Of a stretch of DNA of 64,000 bases, positions 1-9,334 are shown piece by piece. Numbering within the stretch: position 1 is the first letter of the stretch; every line of letters starts with the position of its first letter. Origin of the DNA: CAIVAT01 sp964473485 (lineage in GTDB: Bacteria > Bacteroidota > Bacteroidia > Bacteroidales > FEN-979); NCBI GenBank assembly GCA_964473485.1, contig CAYYPH010000002.1:124001-188000 (forward strand). Reading direction: 5' to 3'. The position numbers and the translations under genes are program-made. Below the pieces are notes generated by a model that was not told the DNA's origin, did not search any database, and was given only the letters and a program-made list of their open reading frames with translations.

Positions 1-441
1 AACCCGGCACAAATGGCCTTTGCTGCTGTCATATTGCTTTTGATTGCAACTGTGGTAATCCTTTTCGTCGCCAATGAAAACGGAATATTTCCCTTTAATA
101 AAACCGAAAATCTAACAGAAAAGAATGATACGCTGATAATTCAAAAGAAAGGTGGTCCGGATTTAAAGACAAGGAAGGATATTCTTTACAGCCCCCTTAA
201 TGGAACTGTTTTCAGCACTACAGATATGATAATTTTCAAATGGAAACCGGTTCACGATAGCACATTCCAATTCATAATTTTTCTTAAAGAAAATACTATT
301 CCAGTTTATCACAACGAAATTCACCCTGGGCAGGATTCAATTTTTCTTCCTCCAGGGACAATTAAACCTGGAGAATACGAATGGTATATTGGAGATAAAA
401 AAATTAAACATTCCTTTATAATAAAATCAGCCGTCAGGTAA
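1..441 (+). CDS. Membrane-anchored hypothetical protein (5' end may lie outside window)
   Basis: The frame is open to the first base of the window, so the gene may begin upstream; the first ATG in view is at 13. A hydrophobic helix of about 20 residues begins directly after that ATG, followed by a charged linker rich in Lys, Asn and Glu. The remaining ~95 residues look like a beta-sandwich, with alternating hydrophobic residues and ending in a Gly-Glu-Tyr-Glu-Trp segment typical of Ig-like or FN3-like folds. The architecture is therefore one membrane anchor plus an extracytoplasmic domain. It ends 4 bp before the transglutaminase-like gene, so the two are probably co-transcribed. I do not recognise a family and infer no enzymatic function. 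Confidence 0.6.
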   Translation, partial: NPAQMAFAAVILLLIATVVILFVANENGIFPFNKTENLTEKNDTLIIQKKGGPDLKTRKDILYSPLNGTVFSTTDMIIFKWKPVHDSTFQFIIFLKENTIPVYHNEIHPGQDSIFLPPGTIKPGEYEWYIGDKKIKHSFIIKSAVR

Positions 442-445
442 TCCT

Positions 446-1921
446 ATGAAAAAGAGGATTTTCATAACGTCACTTGTATCTTTATTAATCCCCGGCATGA
501 TTGGCTTTGCACAGGATAAAAGCTACAAGGATAGCCTCCGACAGCAGTTTCAGGATTCTAAAAACAGCTATCAACTAGAGTTTGAAGAGTTTAAAAACCA
601 GAATGATTCACTGTTTCTAACCTATCTCAACCAAAGCTGGAAAGAATTTAAGGTATTCAAAGAGGATCGAAAACCACGCTTTAAGCCAGTGGTACAACCG
701 ATGGCTCCAAAGATCATTGATAATATGGAACTCCCGAAACCGGCACAGATTATCGAAATCCAGGATCGAGACAGGATAAGAGTTCAGCCTGGGGAACAAC
801 CTCCATTTTTAAACAACATTGAAAGTATATCGACTGAAATCGATTACTTTGAGTTTTTTGGCCAGAAGGTAGGAATATCAAAGTCAGGGTATAAAACAAT
901 CCTTGCTCCTGATACGAAGACACAGATCATAAAATTTTTTGAAACCTACGCGGAAAGCGAACGCCTAAATAAAATCACCATGGAGCTTTTTATTCTTTCA
1001 CAGACAAAGCAACTGAACGATTGGGGTTTTTTCTACCTGCTTAGGATTGCGTCGGCTTCTGTTTTCAAGGATCTGAATGATCAGGTGCTTTTCACATGGG
1101 CCAGCCTGCAACAATGTGGCTTCGATGTTAAGATTGCCTACAACAATGAAGATATTTTTTTGCTTGCGAAATTTAATGAGAAACTTTTTAACACCTTTTA
1201 CATTACCATTTCTGGAAAAAACTATGACCTGTTGAATTTCCCAACACAGACCTCTATCGCAGAGGGGGTTCAATCCTACGAATCAGACTATCCCGGCCAG
1301 ATGCAGCCACTATCTGCTTTTCTGACCCGTCTGCCCAAGTTCGCAAATCATCCGGAATACAAGCAACTTCACTTTGAAAAGGAAACCATTACAGTAGCTT
1401 TAAACATCAACCTGATTGATTTCTTTAATGATTATCCGGCATGTGAACTGGTGGTATATTTCAACACCCCGGTTTCTCAGCATGCAATGGAATCTTTCGA
1501 CAGGATACTGCTTCCATTGTTCTTAGGAAAATCAGAAAAAGAAAAGGTCGCCATCCTGCTAAACCTGATGCATGAGAGTTTCCCTTATAAACCGGATCTG
1601 GAGCAGTTTGGCAAGGAAGACTATCTTTTTCCAGATGAAGCACTATACTATCCGTATACCGACTGTGAAGACAGGGCTGTTCTATTTTCGCAACTGGTCA
1701 ATCATTACACAATGTTAACCACAGTCGGGCTTGAATATCCTGATCATGTTTCAGTTGCAGTAAAATTCAAGGAACCGATAATGGGTGACTATCTCATATT
1801 AAACAATGATAAATACTTTATTTGTGACCCAACCTACCTTGGCGCTGAAATTGGAATGGCGATGGATTCAATGAAAAAATCAAAGCCTATAATTATTCCT
1901 GTTATGAAAAGTATTCGATGA
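446..1921 (+). CDS. Exported transglutaminase-like (papain-fold) protein
   Basis: This 491-residue protein has a signal peptide (MKKR, hydrophobic stretch, AFAQ-type cleavage site near residue 22). The central part is not recognisable. The C-terminal ~120 residues carry a transglutaminase-like Cys-His-Asp arrangement: Cys407 in YTDCEDRAVLF, His434 in YPDHVSVAV and Asp461 in FICDPTY, in the order and spacing of the family. Such domains act as cysteine proteases, amidases or non-catalytic binding modules; which applies here cannot be read from sequence. The stop overlaps the next start (ATGA), so translation with the DUF4384 gene is probably coupled. The caspase-fold gene lies two genes downstream in the same orientation, giving a cluster of exported thiol-hydrolase folds. 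Confidence 0.7.
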   Translation: MKKRIFITSLVSLLIPGMIGFAQDKSYKDSLRQQFQDSKNSYQLEFEEFKNQNDSLFLTYLNQSWKEFKVFKEDRKPRFKPVVQPMAPKIIDNMELPKPAQIIEIQDRDRIRVQPGEQPPFLNNIESISTEIDYFEFFGQKVGISKSGYKTILAPDTKTQIIKFFETYAESERLNKITMELFILSQTKQLNDWGFFYLLRIASASVFKDLNDQVLFTWASLQQCGFDVKIAYNNEDIFLLAKFNEKLFNTFYITISGKNYDLLNFPTQTSIAEGVQSYESDYPGQMQPLSAFLTRLPKFANHPEYKQLHFEKETITVALNINLIDFFNDYPACELVVYFNTPVSQHAMESFDRILLPLFLGKSEKEKVAILLNLMHESFPYKPDLEQFGKEDYLFPDEALYYPYTDCEDRAVLFSQLVNHYTMLTTVGLEYPDHVSVAVKFKEPIMGDYLILNNDKYFICDPTYLGAEIGMAMDSMKKSKPIIIPVMKSIR

Positions 1922-2844
1922 TGAAAACCTGGCAATTGGCAACTCCATTCAACCTACTGCTGCTTGTGATCTTAGTCCATTTATCAGCAAGTAGTCAGAA
2001 AACATACACCTCAGAGGGTAAATCCCAAGTTCGCTTTGAATCTAATATGACAGTAGAACAGGCCAAAGAGAAAGCCAAGGAATTAGCCATGATTGATGCA
2101 ATTGAAAAAGTATTGGGGACATATGTAGAGCAAAGTACAGATATTTCAATCAGCGAGGGGCGCGACAAGTACAATATCATCGGTACGACCAGGGTTAAAG
2201 GTGATTGGATAAAAACCATCAAGGAAACATATAGCGAACCGAAGGATCTTCCTGAAAAAAGGGTCTCAGGAACTGTTCCCGAATACTATATTTCCTGTAC
2301 CATTAAAGGTGAGATCAGGGAAGCCTCCCCAAAAGCCAAAATTGTTTTTGAAACCCTGAATTGCCCTGAAGCTCATTGCAGGCAAACTGATTTTTACTCA
2401 GGGGAATCGCTCTACCTTTATTTTAAAAGTCCCATTGATGGTTATCTTTCAATTTTTTTGGATGATGGCGAAAGGGTTTATCGCCTTTTTCCATATTCAA
2501 GTATGACTGGAAAAGAGTATAGCGCTGGATTTATTGAGGGGGATAAGGAGTATGTTTTGTTTTCAAAAAAAAGAAGAGATATTTCATTTTTACCTGAAGA
2601 GTATGAGTTCTATTCCACTAAACAAGGTCAAGAGTATAATAGCATATATATTGTCTTTTCTGGTGAAGCTTATAAAAAACCCATACTGGATGATCAGAAA
2701 AAAAACAATATTGATGGGGTGGAAATGATTTTGCCGAAATCCCTTACTCAGAAAGAGTTTCAACTTTGGCTTGCCGACAACCGATCATTATTAACCGGGT
2801 TTATTGATGCTCGCATCAAACTAAGCATCACGCAAAAAGAATAA
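1918..2844 (+). CDS. Exported DUF4384-type protein
   Basis: This 308-residue protein has an N-terminal signal sequence (hydrophobic LLLLVILVHLSAS, cleavage near SSQ). Residues ~25-140 resemble the LPP20/FlgT-like fold often seen at the start of such proteins, with an alpha segment EQAKEKAKELAMIDAIEKVLG followed by strands. The C-terminal half matches DUF4384 in style: GESLYLYFKSPIDGYLSIFLDDGERVYRLFPY, then YVLFSKKRR. In other bacteria DUF4384 domains accompany caspase-like or kinase proteins and are thought to bind ligands at the cell surface. The start overlaps the preceding stop by 4 nt. Assignment rests on motif style, so subfamily is unknown. Confidence 0.65.
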   Translation: MMKTWQLATPFNLLLLVILVHLSASSQKTYTSEGKSQVRFESNMTVEQAKEKAKELAMIDAIEKVLGTYVEQSTDISISEGRDKYNIIGTTRVKGDWIKTIKETYSEPKDLPEKRVSGTVPEYYISCTIKGEIREASPKAKIVFETLNCPEAHCRQTDFYSGESLYLYFKSPIDGYLSIFLDDGERVYRLFPYSSMTGKEYSAGFIEGDKEYVLFSKKRRDISFLPEEYEFYSTKQGQEYNSIYIVFSGEAYKKPILDDQKKNNIDGVEMILPKSLTQKEFQLWLADNRSLLTGFIDARIKLSITQKE

Positions 2845-2927
2845 TTTTTTGAAAAACAGTTCAATAAAATGTCACATAAAGAGCGATAAGGGTACTAACT
2901 GATAAATTAACCTTAAACCCAAAAACA

Positions 2928-3575
2928 ATGAAAGCAATTTTGAAAATCACGGTCATGATCATTGTAGCCCTTATGTTCAATAATCTGGCCTTTGCACAAA
3001 TAGAAAAGGAAACAAAAAAGGAACTTACCTCAAAATCAATCAAGCAGGCCCGGAAAGAATCAAAGAAACTATCAAAAGAAGGATTCAGCGTTGCCCGTGG
3101 AGCTTTGCCAATGGATAAACAACTTGAAGACGCATGGATGATGCAACTTCAGAAAGATGAAAAAGGATACCCAAAGTATATAGTTGAATCAGGAAACTCT
3201 GTTGCTGAATCGCAAACAGCTGCTAAAATTCAGGCCACCGAAACAGCAAAACTAGCTATTGCAGGTGCTATATGTACCGAAATTGCGGCAAAAATAGAAA
3301 ATGATATTGCGAATCAACAATTGAGTAATGAGGATGCGGCTTCTGTCACAAAAACTATTGCCGGATCTCAAAGTTTTATTGCACAGGAATTGGGAAGAAC
3401 CCTATTATTGGTCGAGATCTATCGTTCAATAGGAGTAAACACAGAAGCCAATATACGGCTTGCATACGATTCTCAAACAGCGCTGGAAATTGGCAAGAAG
3501 ATAATTCGTAAAAAATTAGAGGAGGAAACCAAAGTATTACAAGATAAACTTGATAAACTTATGGATGTTAAATAG
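2928..3575 (+). CDS. Exported Lys/Glu-rich helical protein, unknown function
   Basis: This 215-residue protein has a signal peptide (hydrophobic core followed by AFAQ). The mature protein is mostly helical and highly charged, with a Lys/Glu-rich first segment, then a central ~100 residues rich in Ala, Gln and Thr (AKIQATETAKLAIAGAICTEIAAKIEND). This again recalls the LPP20-like fold, in which an alpha/beta unit is embedded in helices. It sits between the DUF4384 gene and the caspase gene in the same direction and is followed by a strong hairpin, so it probably closes the first transcription unit. I can name no function. Confidence 0.6.
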   Translation: MKAILKITVMIIVALMFNNLAFAQIEKETKKELTSKSIKQARKESKKLSKEGFSVARGALPMDKQLEDAWMMQLQKDEKGYPKYIVESGNSVAESQTAAKIQATETAKLAIAGAICTEIAAKIENDIANQQLSNEDAASVTKTIAGSQSFIAQELGRTLLLVEIYRSIGVNTEANIRLAYDSQTALEIGKKIIRKKLEEETKVLQDKLDKLMDVK

Positions 3576-3588
3576 AGTTTTTGGTTGG

Positions 3589-3615
3589 GGCTGGAGCAGT
3601 TTTAGAGCTCCAGCC
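3589..3615 (+). terminator. Hairpin after the 2928-3575 gene
   Basis: GGCTGGAGC and GCTCCAGCC form a perfect 9-bp stem around a 9-nt loop, beginning 14 bp after the stop codon and followed by a short TTCTT tract. It is probably a weak intrinsic terminator or an mRNA 3'-stabilising hairpin that separates this unit from the caspase gene. Confidence 0.6.
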
Positions 3616-3626
3616 TTCTTGAAATA

Positions 3627-5411
3627 ATGAGTTATAAAGCGAAAATGAGAACTCTTTTAATCTTAATCAGCATAGTAGCATTTTTATCGCCTGCTCAATC
3701 TCAAAAAGTTGTTTCAGCGAAAAGCCAGCCAACGAAACTTGAATTGAATCCGGAATATAAACGTGGATTACCACCCGTACTTTTTGCCGCTTTATTCTTT
3801 GAAGACGATAACAACAATGGGATTCTCGAAGCAAATGAAAAGGCGAAGATAACGCTGGATATCCGGAATCAGGGTAAGGGACCGGCACAAGACCTACGGA
3901 TTACTGTCAAAGATAATGTTGTTGATCCTTATCTTACAATAGGAACAATTGGGACAATACCTTTCCTGCTTCCAAACGAGCAAAAACGTATTGTCATCCC
4001 TCTTTCTGCGGGTATGGATATTAAGACTTCGGAGCATAAGTTGACCATAGAAATCAAGGAATATTTTGGCTATGACACGGATCCAGCCTACCTTTATGTG
4101 AATACCATACAGTTCCAGGAACCCAAACTTGCTTTCGCAGGGCTGGAGGTGGTCGATTTGGGTGAAGGGACACAGGCGATTCGTCAAGACGGCAAATTAC
4201 AAGCAGGTGAACAGGTAAAAGTAAAGATAACCATTCAGAACCAGGGTCAAAATGTATCGAAAAACACCAGGTATTCTTTAAAATCGAGGGACCAAAATAT
4301 TTTTATTCCGGATGGAGAAGGCACATTGGGTGATCTTGGAATTGGAGAGGTCAAAGAGGTATGGATCACCATCAGTCCGAACAAAAGGGTAACCTCTACC
4401 GGAAATCTTCCATTATTCCTGACATTAATGAATGATCCTAAACGCGGGCAGTTGGTTGACCAAATGCTTCCCGTCACCCTCGATCAAAAACCACCGGAAC
4501 CAGTCATTCTCAGCGTCAAAGCAGATATGGACAAACTCCAGAAACAAGTTGCCCGTTTCGAGGTGAATTCAGATCGCATGACTGCTAATGTCGGAAGTGT
4601 TATTGACATCCGACAGGTTTCTCCGTCAAAAATCAACCGTTCCAATGCAATTGCCGTGGTTATTGGGGTAGAAAAATATGACTATTTTGTTGCAGCGCCC
4701 TATGCTGAGAACGATGCCAATCTCTTGCAGAACTATTTTAAAAATGCACTTGGTATTGAAAAAGTATATACATATAAAAGCAAAGATGTATCGGGCTATT
4801 TCTTCGACAACACCTTTGATCCCTCTTTCGGTGAACTTCAAAAGGCCATAAATAAAGGTGAAACCGATCTCTTTGTTTTTTATTCAGGCCATGGCATTCC
4901 TTCAAAAAATGGGAGTATGGTTTATCTGCTTCCCTCTGATGGGCGATTGGAGGCCATTGAACGTCAGGGTTACGATCTGAATAAATTATATGCCAACCTG
5001 CAAAAACTTGGCGCAAAAAGCGTCACGGTTTTCATGGATGCTTGCTTCAGCGGAGCATCGCGCGGAAGCGAGCAATACAAAACTGAGAACCTTACCGCAA
5101 TGAAAGGTGGATTGCGGATAAAACCGAATGTTGATCAGCCATGGATAGCCGATCCTGCTTTTACTGTTTTTGCTTCATCTGAATTTTCTGAGACATCTCT
5201 AAGTTTCGATCCATCTGAAACCGGTTTATTTACTTACTATCTATGTGCTGGAATGCAAGGCAAAGCTGATGCAAATGGTGACAAAAAAATATCCTCAGGT
5301 GAATTGAGCCGATATGTTATTGAGCGGGTCAAGGAGACTTCGATGAAGATCCGGGGTTTGCAAACACCACAGTTTCATGGTGATGAAAATGTAGTATTGG
5401 TCGAATATTAA
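3627..5411 (+). CDS. Exported caspase-family (peptidase C14) protein with CARDB-like repeats
   Basis: This 594-residue protein has an N-terminal signal peptide (MRTLLILISIVAFLSPAQS). Residues ~40-290 form two CARDB-like beta modules that each begin with a phrase like DDNNNGILEANEKAKI or DGKLQAGEQVKVKI. A caspase p20 domain follows from ~330: AIAVVIGVEKYDYF, catalytic His422 in FYSGHG and catalytic Cys473 in DACFSG. Caspase-like proteases cleave after specific residues (Arg/Lys in metacaspases and relatives). The exported location argues for a periplasmic or surface role. It is followed at +10 nt by a small beta-barrel gene. Both catalytic residues are intact, so an active peptidase is expected; the substrate is unknown. 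Confidence 0.85.
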   Translation: MSYKAKMRTLLILISIVAFLSPAQSQKVVSAKSQPTKLELNPEYKRGLPPVLFAALFFEDDNNNGILEANEKAKITLDIRNQGKGPAQDLRITVKDNVVDPYLTIGTIGTIPFLLPNEQKRIVIPLSAGMDIKTSEHKLTIEIKEYFGYDTDPAYLYVNTIQFQEPKLAFAGLEVVDLGEGTQAIRQDGKLQAGEQVKVKITIQNQGQNVSKNTRYSLKSRDQNIFIPDGEGTLGDLGIGEVKEVWITISPNKRVTSTGNLPLFLTLMNDPKRGQLVDQMLPVTLDQKPPEPVILSVKADMDKLQKQVARFEVNSDRMTANVGSVIDIRQVSPSKINRSNAIAVVIGVEKYDYFVAAPYAENDANLLQNYFKNALGIEKVYTYKSKDVSGYFFDNTFDPSFGELQKAINKGETDLFVFYSGHGIPSKNGSMVYLLPSDGRLEAIERQGYDLNKLYANLQKLGAKSVTVFMDACFSGASRGSEQYKTENLTAMKGGLRIKPNVDQPWIADPAFTVFASSEFSETSLSFDPSETGLFTYYLCAGMQGKADANGDKKISSGELSRYVIERVKETSMKIRGLQTPQFHGDENVVLVEY

Positions 5412-5420
5412 TACGTGCCT

Positions 5421-6257
5421 ATGAAAAAGTTTAAATCGGGTCTTGTTTTTCTTTTATGTCTCTTGATTTTAGGAGCGAATGCCCAGAATGTCAAGAATGT
5501 CACTTCCAGTGTAAAAGATGGCAAAGTGTACGTGCAATACGCATTTGATGCAAAATTCTACCATGAAATCAATGTTTCATTATATATGAGCCGTGATAAT
5601 GGACAAACATATGTTGGGCCATTAAAAGAGGTAACGGGTGACATTGGTAAAGTAAACAAAGAGGGTTTGAAAACCATCGTTTGGGATCCCATGAAAGAGA
5701 TGCCTTTTGTTTCAGAAACGCTTATTTTTGATGTACGTGCGGAAACTATAAGGAATAAACCCAAGCAATCCTTTTTCCTGATGTATGTTGGCAATTCCAC
5801 TACTTATTTGGGCATCAGGGCCGGTATGCTTGGAAGAGTAGGATTTTATGCTGAGATTCGTGGAAATCTGATGGCCTTGAATACAGGTAAATATTCTTAT
5901 AAAGACAGTATCGTTAATTACGATCAGCCTGGCTATTACAGCTTTACCGGATCAAATGGCTATGCTGCATTTTCAGCACTTGCCGGAGTCAACCTTCAAC
6001 CGGCAAATAACCTCTTTTTATATCTGGGTATTGGGTATGGAAAAGAAGATTACCTTATGAAAATTGACGAATTCAGTTACGAGGGTGATATTAACACTGG
6101 CAGTAGCTATGTAAAGTATGAACAATACAGCAATTCAGGTGTTGAAATTGACCTTGGAGTGATGTACAGAATAAAAATGTTAATGCTGTCAGGCGGTGCT
6201 ACGATGATCAATTTCAACACGTTTGGGTGGACAGCAGGAATCGGAATAAGCTTATAA
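5421..6257 (+). CDS. Small outer-membrane beta-barrel protein
   Basis: This protein of about 278 residues has a signal peptide ending ...LGANAQN. I chose the ATG at 5421 (MKKFKSG) over the GTG 6 nt upstream. After an N-terminal domain resembling an Ig/FN3-like sandwich (VSLYMSRDNGQTYVGPL), the C-terminal ~160 residues show alternating aromatic and hydrophobic strands with Gly turns and end in a GWTAGIGISL strand, as outer-membrane barrels do. It is directly downstream of the caspase gene. Pairing of caspase-like and barrel genes suggests the caspase product is held at or passes the outer membrane, but that is inference. Confidence 0.65.
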   Translation: MKKFKSGLVFLLCLLILGANAQNVKNVTSSVKDGKVYVQYAFDAKFYHEINVSLYMSRDNGQTYVGPLKEVTGDIGKVNKEGLKTIVWDPMKEMPFVSETLIFDVRAETIRNKPKQSFFLMYVGNSTTYLGIRAGMLGRVGFYAEIRGNLMALNTGKYSYKDSIVNYDQPGYYSFTGSNGYAAFSALAGVNLQPANNLFLYLGIGYGKEDYLMKIDEFSYEGDINTGSSYVKYEQYSNSGVEIDLGVMYRIKMLMLSGGATMINFNTFGWTAGIGISL

Positions 6258-6274
6258 TATTAGCATTCAGTACC

Positions 6275-7717
6275 ATGAACCAAATTAAAATACTCACCAT
6301 TAGTGCACTAGGTTTTCTTATTATCTCGTGCAATAAAGTTGCTGAAGTGCCTATGGGAAGCAATAAAATTGAAATCACGAGTACTACAATGGATACCGTC
6401 AAAGGAACCTGGGCAGTTATTACTTCTTTAGCAAACAGAGGCGAGCAAGGCATCATTAACGACCATGGTTTTTGTTGGGGAACAAATCCGTTGCCCGATC
6501 TCTCCGGACTACACACATCACTGGGCGCTTTACAGAACAATAACCGGTTCTCAATGAAATTGACAGGACTGCTACCTTCTACTAAATATTATTCCAGGGC
6601 TTACCTAAAAAATAATTACAGTTTGATATATGGAACCCAGCGTGAATTTAACACGTTTGCCCTGACATCTCCACAAGTAATTACGAATGATGTAACTGAT
6701 ATCACTTCAACGTCAGTACAATGTGGGGGAAATGTTACCAGTGATGGTAACGGCACCGTTTTGATGCGGGGTGTTTGCTGGAATACAATAGCAAACCCCA
6801 CACTAATCAATTGTATTAACAGAAGCATAGAGGGTACTGGCATCGGAAGTTTTACAAGTCAGGTCACAGGTCTTACAAAGGGAACTATCTATTACATATC
6901 CTCCTATGTAACTAATGAAAAAGATACAGGTTATGGGGAGGTTAAAATTTTTACCACCCTTACAGTTGATCGACCTACAGTAATTACACTCGCAGTTGTC
7001 CCCATTGATAGTTCTGCTCAAGGCGGAGGTAACGTAACCTCAGACGGAGGTTCCCCTGTTACAACACGGGGTGTATGTTGGAGTTTAACCACAAATCCTA
7101 CCATAAATAACATTCACTCTCATGATGGTGAAGGAACAGGGGCATTTATAAGTAGCATTACAAACATAGAGCCAAGTACAATTTATTTTGTACGTTCTTA
7201 TGCCACCAATGTCGTGGGAACAAGTTATGGGAATGAGGTTGTTTTTACAACTTTACCGCCTCAAAAATACCATGTTGGACAGAGTTACGCAGGCGGAATC
7301 ATTTTTTATATTGATACTACAGGACAACACGGATTGATTGCCGCCATTAGCGATCAAAGTACGGAAACTCAATGGGGATGCATCTTTACTGAGATTGGAG
7401 GAACATTAACAGGAATAGGATCTGGTGAGACGAACACAACTCGTATTGTTAATGGTTGCGGTTCGTCAAACATTGCAGCACGTATTTGTAATAACCTTGT
7501 ATTAAATGGTTATAGTGATTGGTTTTTACCTTCCAAGGATGAACTTGAACTTCTTTACAATCTAAAAGAAGTTATCGGTGGCTTTACAAGTAACTTTTAT
7601 CTGAGTTCCTCTGAGGCTAGTTCAAGCCTCGCCTGGGGTAAACACTTTGGCAATGGGTACATGAATATCGACTATAAAGACGCAAATAACTATGTTCGTG
7701 CCATTCGTAAATTTTGA
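6275..7717 (+). CDS. Lipoprotein with repeated beta modules and C-terminal DUF1566 domain (copy 1)
   Basis: This lipoprotein of about 480 residues begins at ATG 6275; the longer frame from 6227 would overlap the previous gene and hide the signal peptide. The lipobox is LIISC (Cys about 20). The middle holds two to three FN3-like repeats with the recurrent phrases VQCGGNVTSDGNG, RGVCWN and TKGTIYYISSYVTN. The last ~130 residues form a DUF1566/Lcl-type domain (GGIIFYIDTTGQHGLIAA, GYSDWFLPSKDELELLY, YVRAIRKF). DUF1566 domains are C-type-lectin-like and usually surface-exposed in Bacteroidota. It is a tandem paralogue of the next gene. The role is unknown; surface binding is plausible. Confidence 0.75.
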   Translation: MNQIKILTISALGFLIISCNKVAEVPMGSNKIEITSTTMDTVKGTWAVITSLANRGEQGIINDHGFCWGTNPLPDLSGLHTSLGALQNNNRFSMKLTGLLPSTKYYSRAYLKNNYSLIYGTQREFNTFALTSPQVITNDVTDITSTSVQCGGNVTSDGNGTVLMRGVCWNTIANPTLINCINRSIEGTGIGSFTSQVTGLTKGTIYYISSYVTNEKDTGYGEVKIFTTLTVDRPTVITLAVVPIDSSAQGGGNVTSDGGSPVTTRGVCWSLTTNPTINNIHSHDGEGTGAFISSITNIEPSTIYFVRSYATNVVGTSYGNEVVFTTLPPQKYHVGQSYAGGIIFYIDTTGQHGLIAAISDQSTETQWGCIFTEIGGTLTGIGSGETNTTRIVNGCGSSNIAARICNNLVLNGYSDWFLPSKDELELLYNLKEVIGGFTSNFYLSSSEASSSLAWGKHFGNGYMNIDYKDANNYVRAIRKF

Positions 7718-7818
7718 CAATTGATGTATTTCTTTATCAGACAATTAAACGACCATGACTTGTTTTTCCAAAAATTGATGTAAAATAATTGAAAGTCAAT
7801 AAAATAGATATAAGTCGC

Positions 7819-9267
7819 ATGAAAATAATTCACACAATCACATTTTTCTTACTTGTCCTCTTTTCCGCTTCCTGCAGAAAAGAGCCGGAAGCCCTTAGGG
7901 GAAGTAATAAGATTGTGCTCTCCGTGACGAGTTTTGATACTATAAAAGCAACGTGGACAGTTGTAAAATCTGCCATAAGTAACAATGAATATAATTCGAT
8001 TCCAGAACATGGATTTTGTTGGGATACAATGCCCCTGCCAGATCTGCGCGGGACCTTTCAATCATTGGGTCCTTTAGTGAAAAATGGTCAGTTTTCGGCT
8101 AAATTGACAGGTCTTCAACCTGTAAGAAAATACTATATACGTGCTTATACTAAAGATAAATACAATACGATATATGGACCACAATTTGATCTTACAACGC
8201 TTTATTTGACATTTCCCGAGATCAGTACAATAGAGGTAGATGAAATCACCCCAACTTCCGTACAATGTGGTGGAGAGGTTACAAATGATGGTAATGGAAT
8301 GGTATTAACACGCGGAGTATGCTGGAATACAGAAGGAAATCTCACGCTTATTAATTGTGAAAACAAAACTAATGATGGAACAGGTATTGGGAGTTTTATC
8401 AGTAAGGTTGATGGTCTTTTAAAAGGTACAACTTATTTTATCAGAGCTTATGCCCTGAATGAAAAGGACTCTGGTTACGGTGAGATAAAAACGTTTACAA
8501 CAGAACCCCTTGATGCACCAACTGTTAATACTTCATCCGTTTCTAACATCTGGGACAGTTCGGCTATTTGCGGTGGATATATTGTTACCGATGGAGGTTC
8601 TCCTGTGACTACACGTGGTGTGTGCTGGAGTTTAAGCATGAATCCGACAATAAATAACGTTCATTCTTCTGATGGAAGTGGGACAGGTACATTTGCCAGT
8701 AACATTATTAATCTTGTTCCTAATACTATTTATTATGTTCGTTCTTATGCGACAAACAGTGTCGGAACGGGGTATGGGAATGAAATTAGTTTTACTACTT
8801 TATCCGTTCAAACATTTCATATTGGCCAAAGTTTTGGCGGGGGAATCATCTTCTATGTTGATAGTACACGACAACATGGATTGATTGCAGCTCCTATAGA
8901 TCAAAGCGTTGGAGCAGAATGGGGTTGCTCTTATACACTAATTGGAGGAACATCCACAGATATAGGCACGGGACAGGCAAATACCACACGTATAGTTAAT
9001 AGGTGCAGTCAAGCAAATATAGCAGCCCGGATTTGCAATAATCTTGTGCTGAATGGTTATAACGACTGGTTTTTACCATCGAGAGATGAACTTGAACAGA
9101 TGTACCTCCAAAAATCGCTTATAGGAGGCTTCACCAATAGTTGGTACTGGAGTTCCTCTGAGTATTGCACAAACTTCATTTGGAGCCATTTGTTTGGAAC
9201 TGGTAACCAGTCAAATAACTATTCTAATAGTAACACTTTTGATGTACGCGCAGTGCGAGCTTTTTGA
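7819..9267 (+). CDS. Lipoprotein with repeated beta modules and C-terminal DUF1566 domain (copy 2)
   Basis: This lipoprotein of about 482 residues begins at ATG 7819, which places the signal peptide and lipobox FSASC correctly; a TTG 30 nt upstream is less likely. The domain order is the same as in the preceding gene: beta repeats with RGVCWN and TDGGSPVTTRGVCWSL, then a DUF1566 domain with GGGIIFYVDSTRQHGLIAA and GYNDWFLPSRDELEQMY, ending DVRAVRAF. The two genes are clearly a tandem duplication, with the strongest conservation in the C-terminal domain and the repeats. Divergence is greatest just after the lipidated N-terminus. No enzymatic motif is seen. Confidence 0.75.
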   Translation: MKIIHTITFFLLVLFSASCRKEPEALRGSNKIVLSVTSFDTIKATWTVVKSAISNNEYNSIPEHGFCWDTMPLPDLRGTFQSLGPLVKNGQFSAKLTGLQPVRKYYIRAYTKDKYNTIYGPQFDLTTLYLTFPEISTIEVDEITPTSVQCGGEVTNDGNGMVLTRGVCWNTEGNLTLINCENKTNDGTGIGSFISKVDGLLKGTTYFIRAYALNEKDSGYGEIKTFTTEPLDAPTVNTSSVSNIWDSSAICGGYIVTDGGSPVTTRGVCWSLSMNPTINNVHSSDGSGTGTFASNIINLVPNTIYYVRSYATNSVGTGYGNEISFTTLSVQTFHIGQSFGGGIIFYVDSTRQHGLIAAPIDQSVGAEWGCSYTLIGGTSTDIGTGQANTTRIVNRCSQANIAARICNNLVLNGYNDWFLPSRDELEQMYLQKSLIGGFTNSWYWSSSEYCTNFIWSHLFGTGNQSNNYSNSNTFDVRAVRAF

Positions 9268-9334
9268 CATTGATTATTTTATGCATTCTATTAAAGTAAA
9301 AACAAGAGAAGAAATCACGCTAAAACCTGTATCT

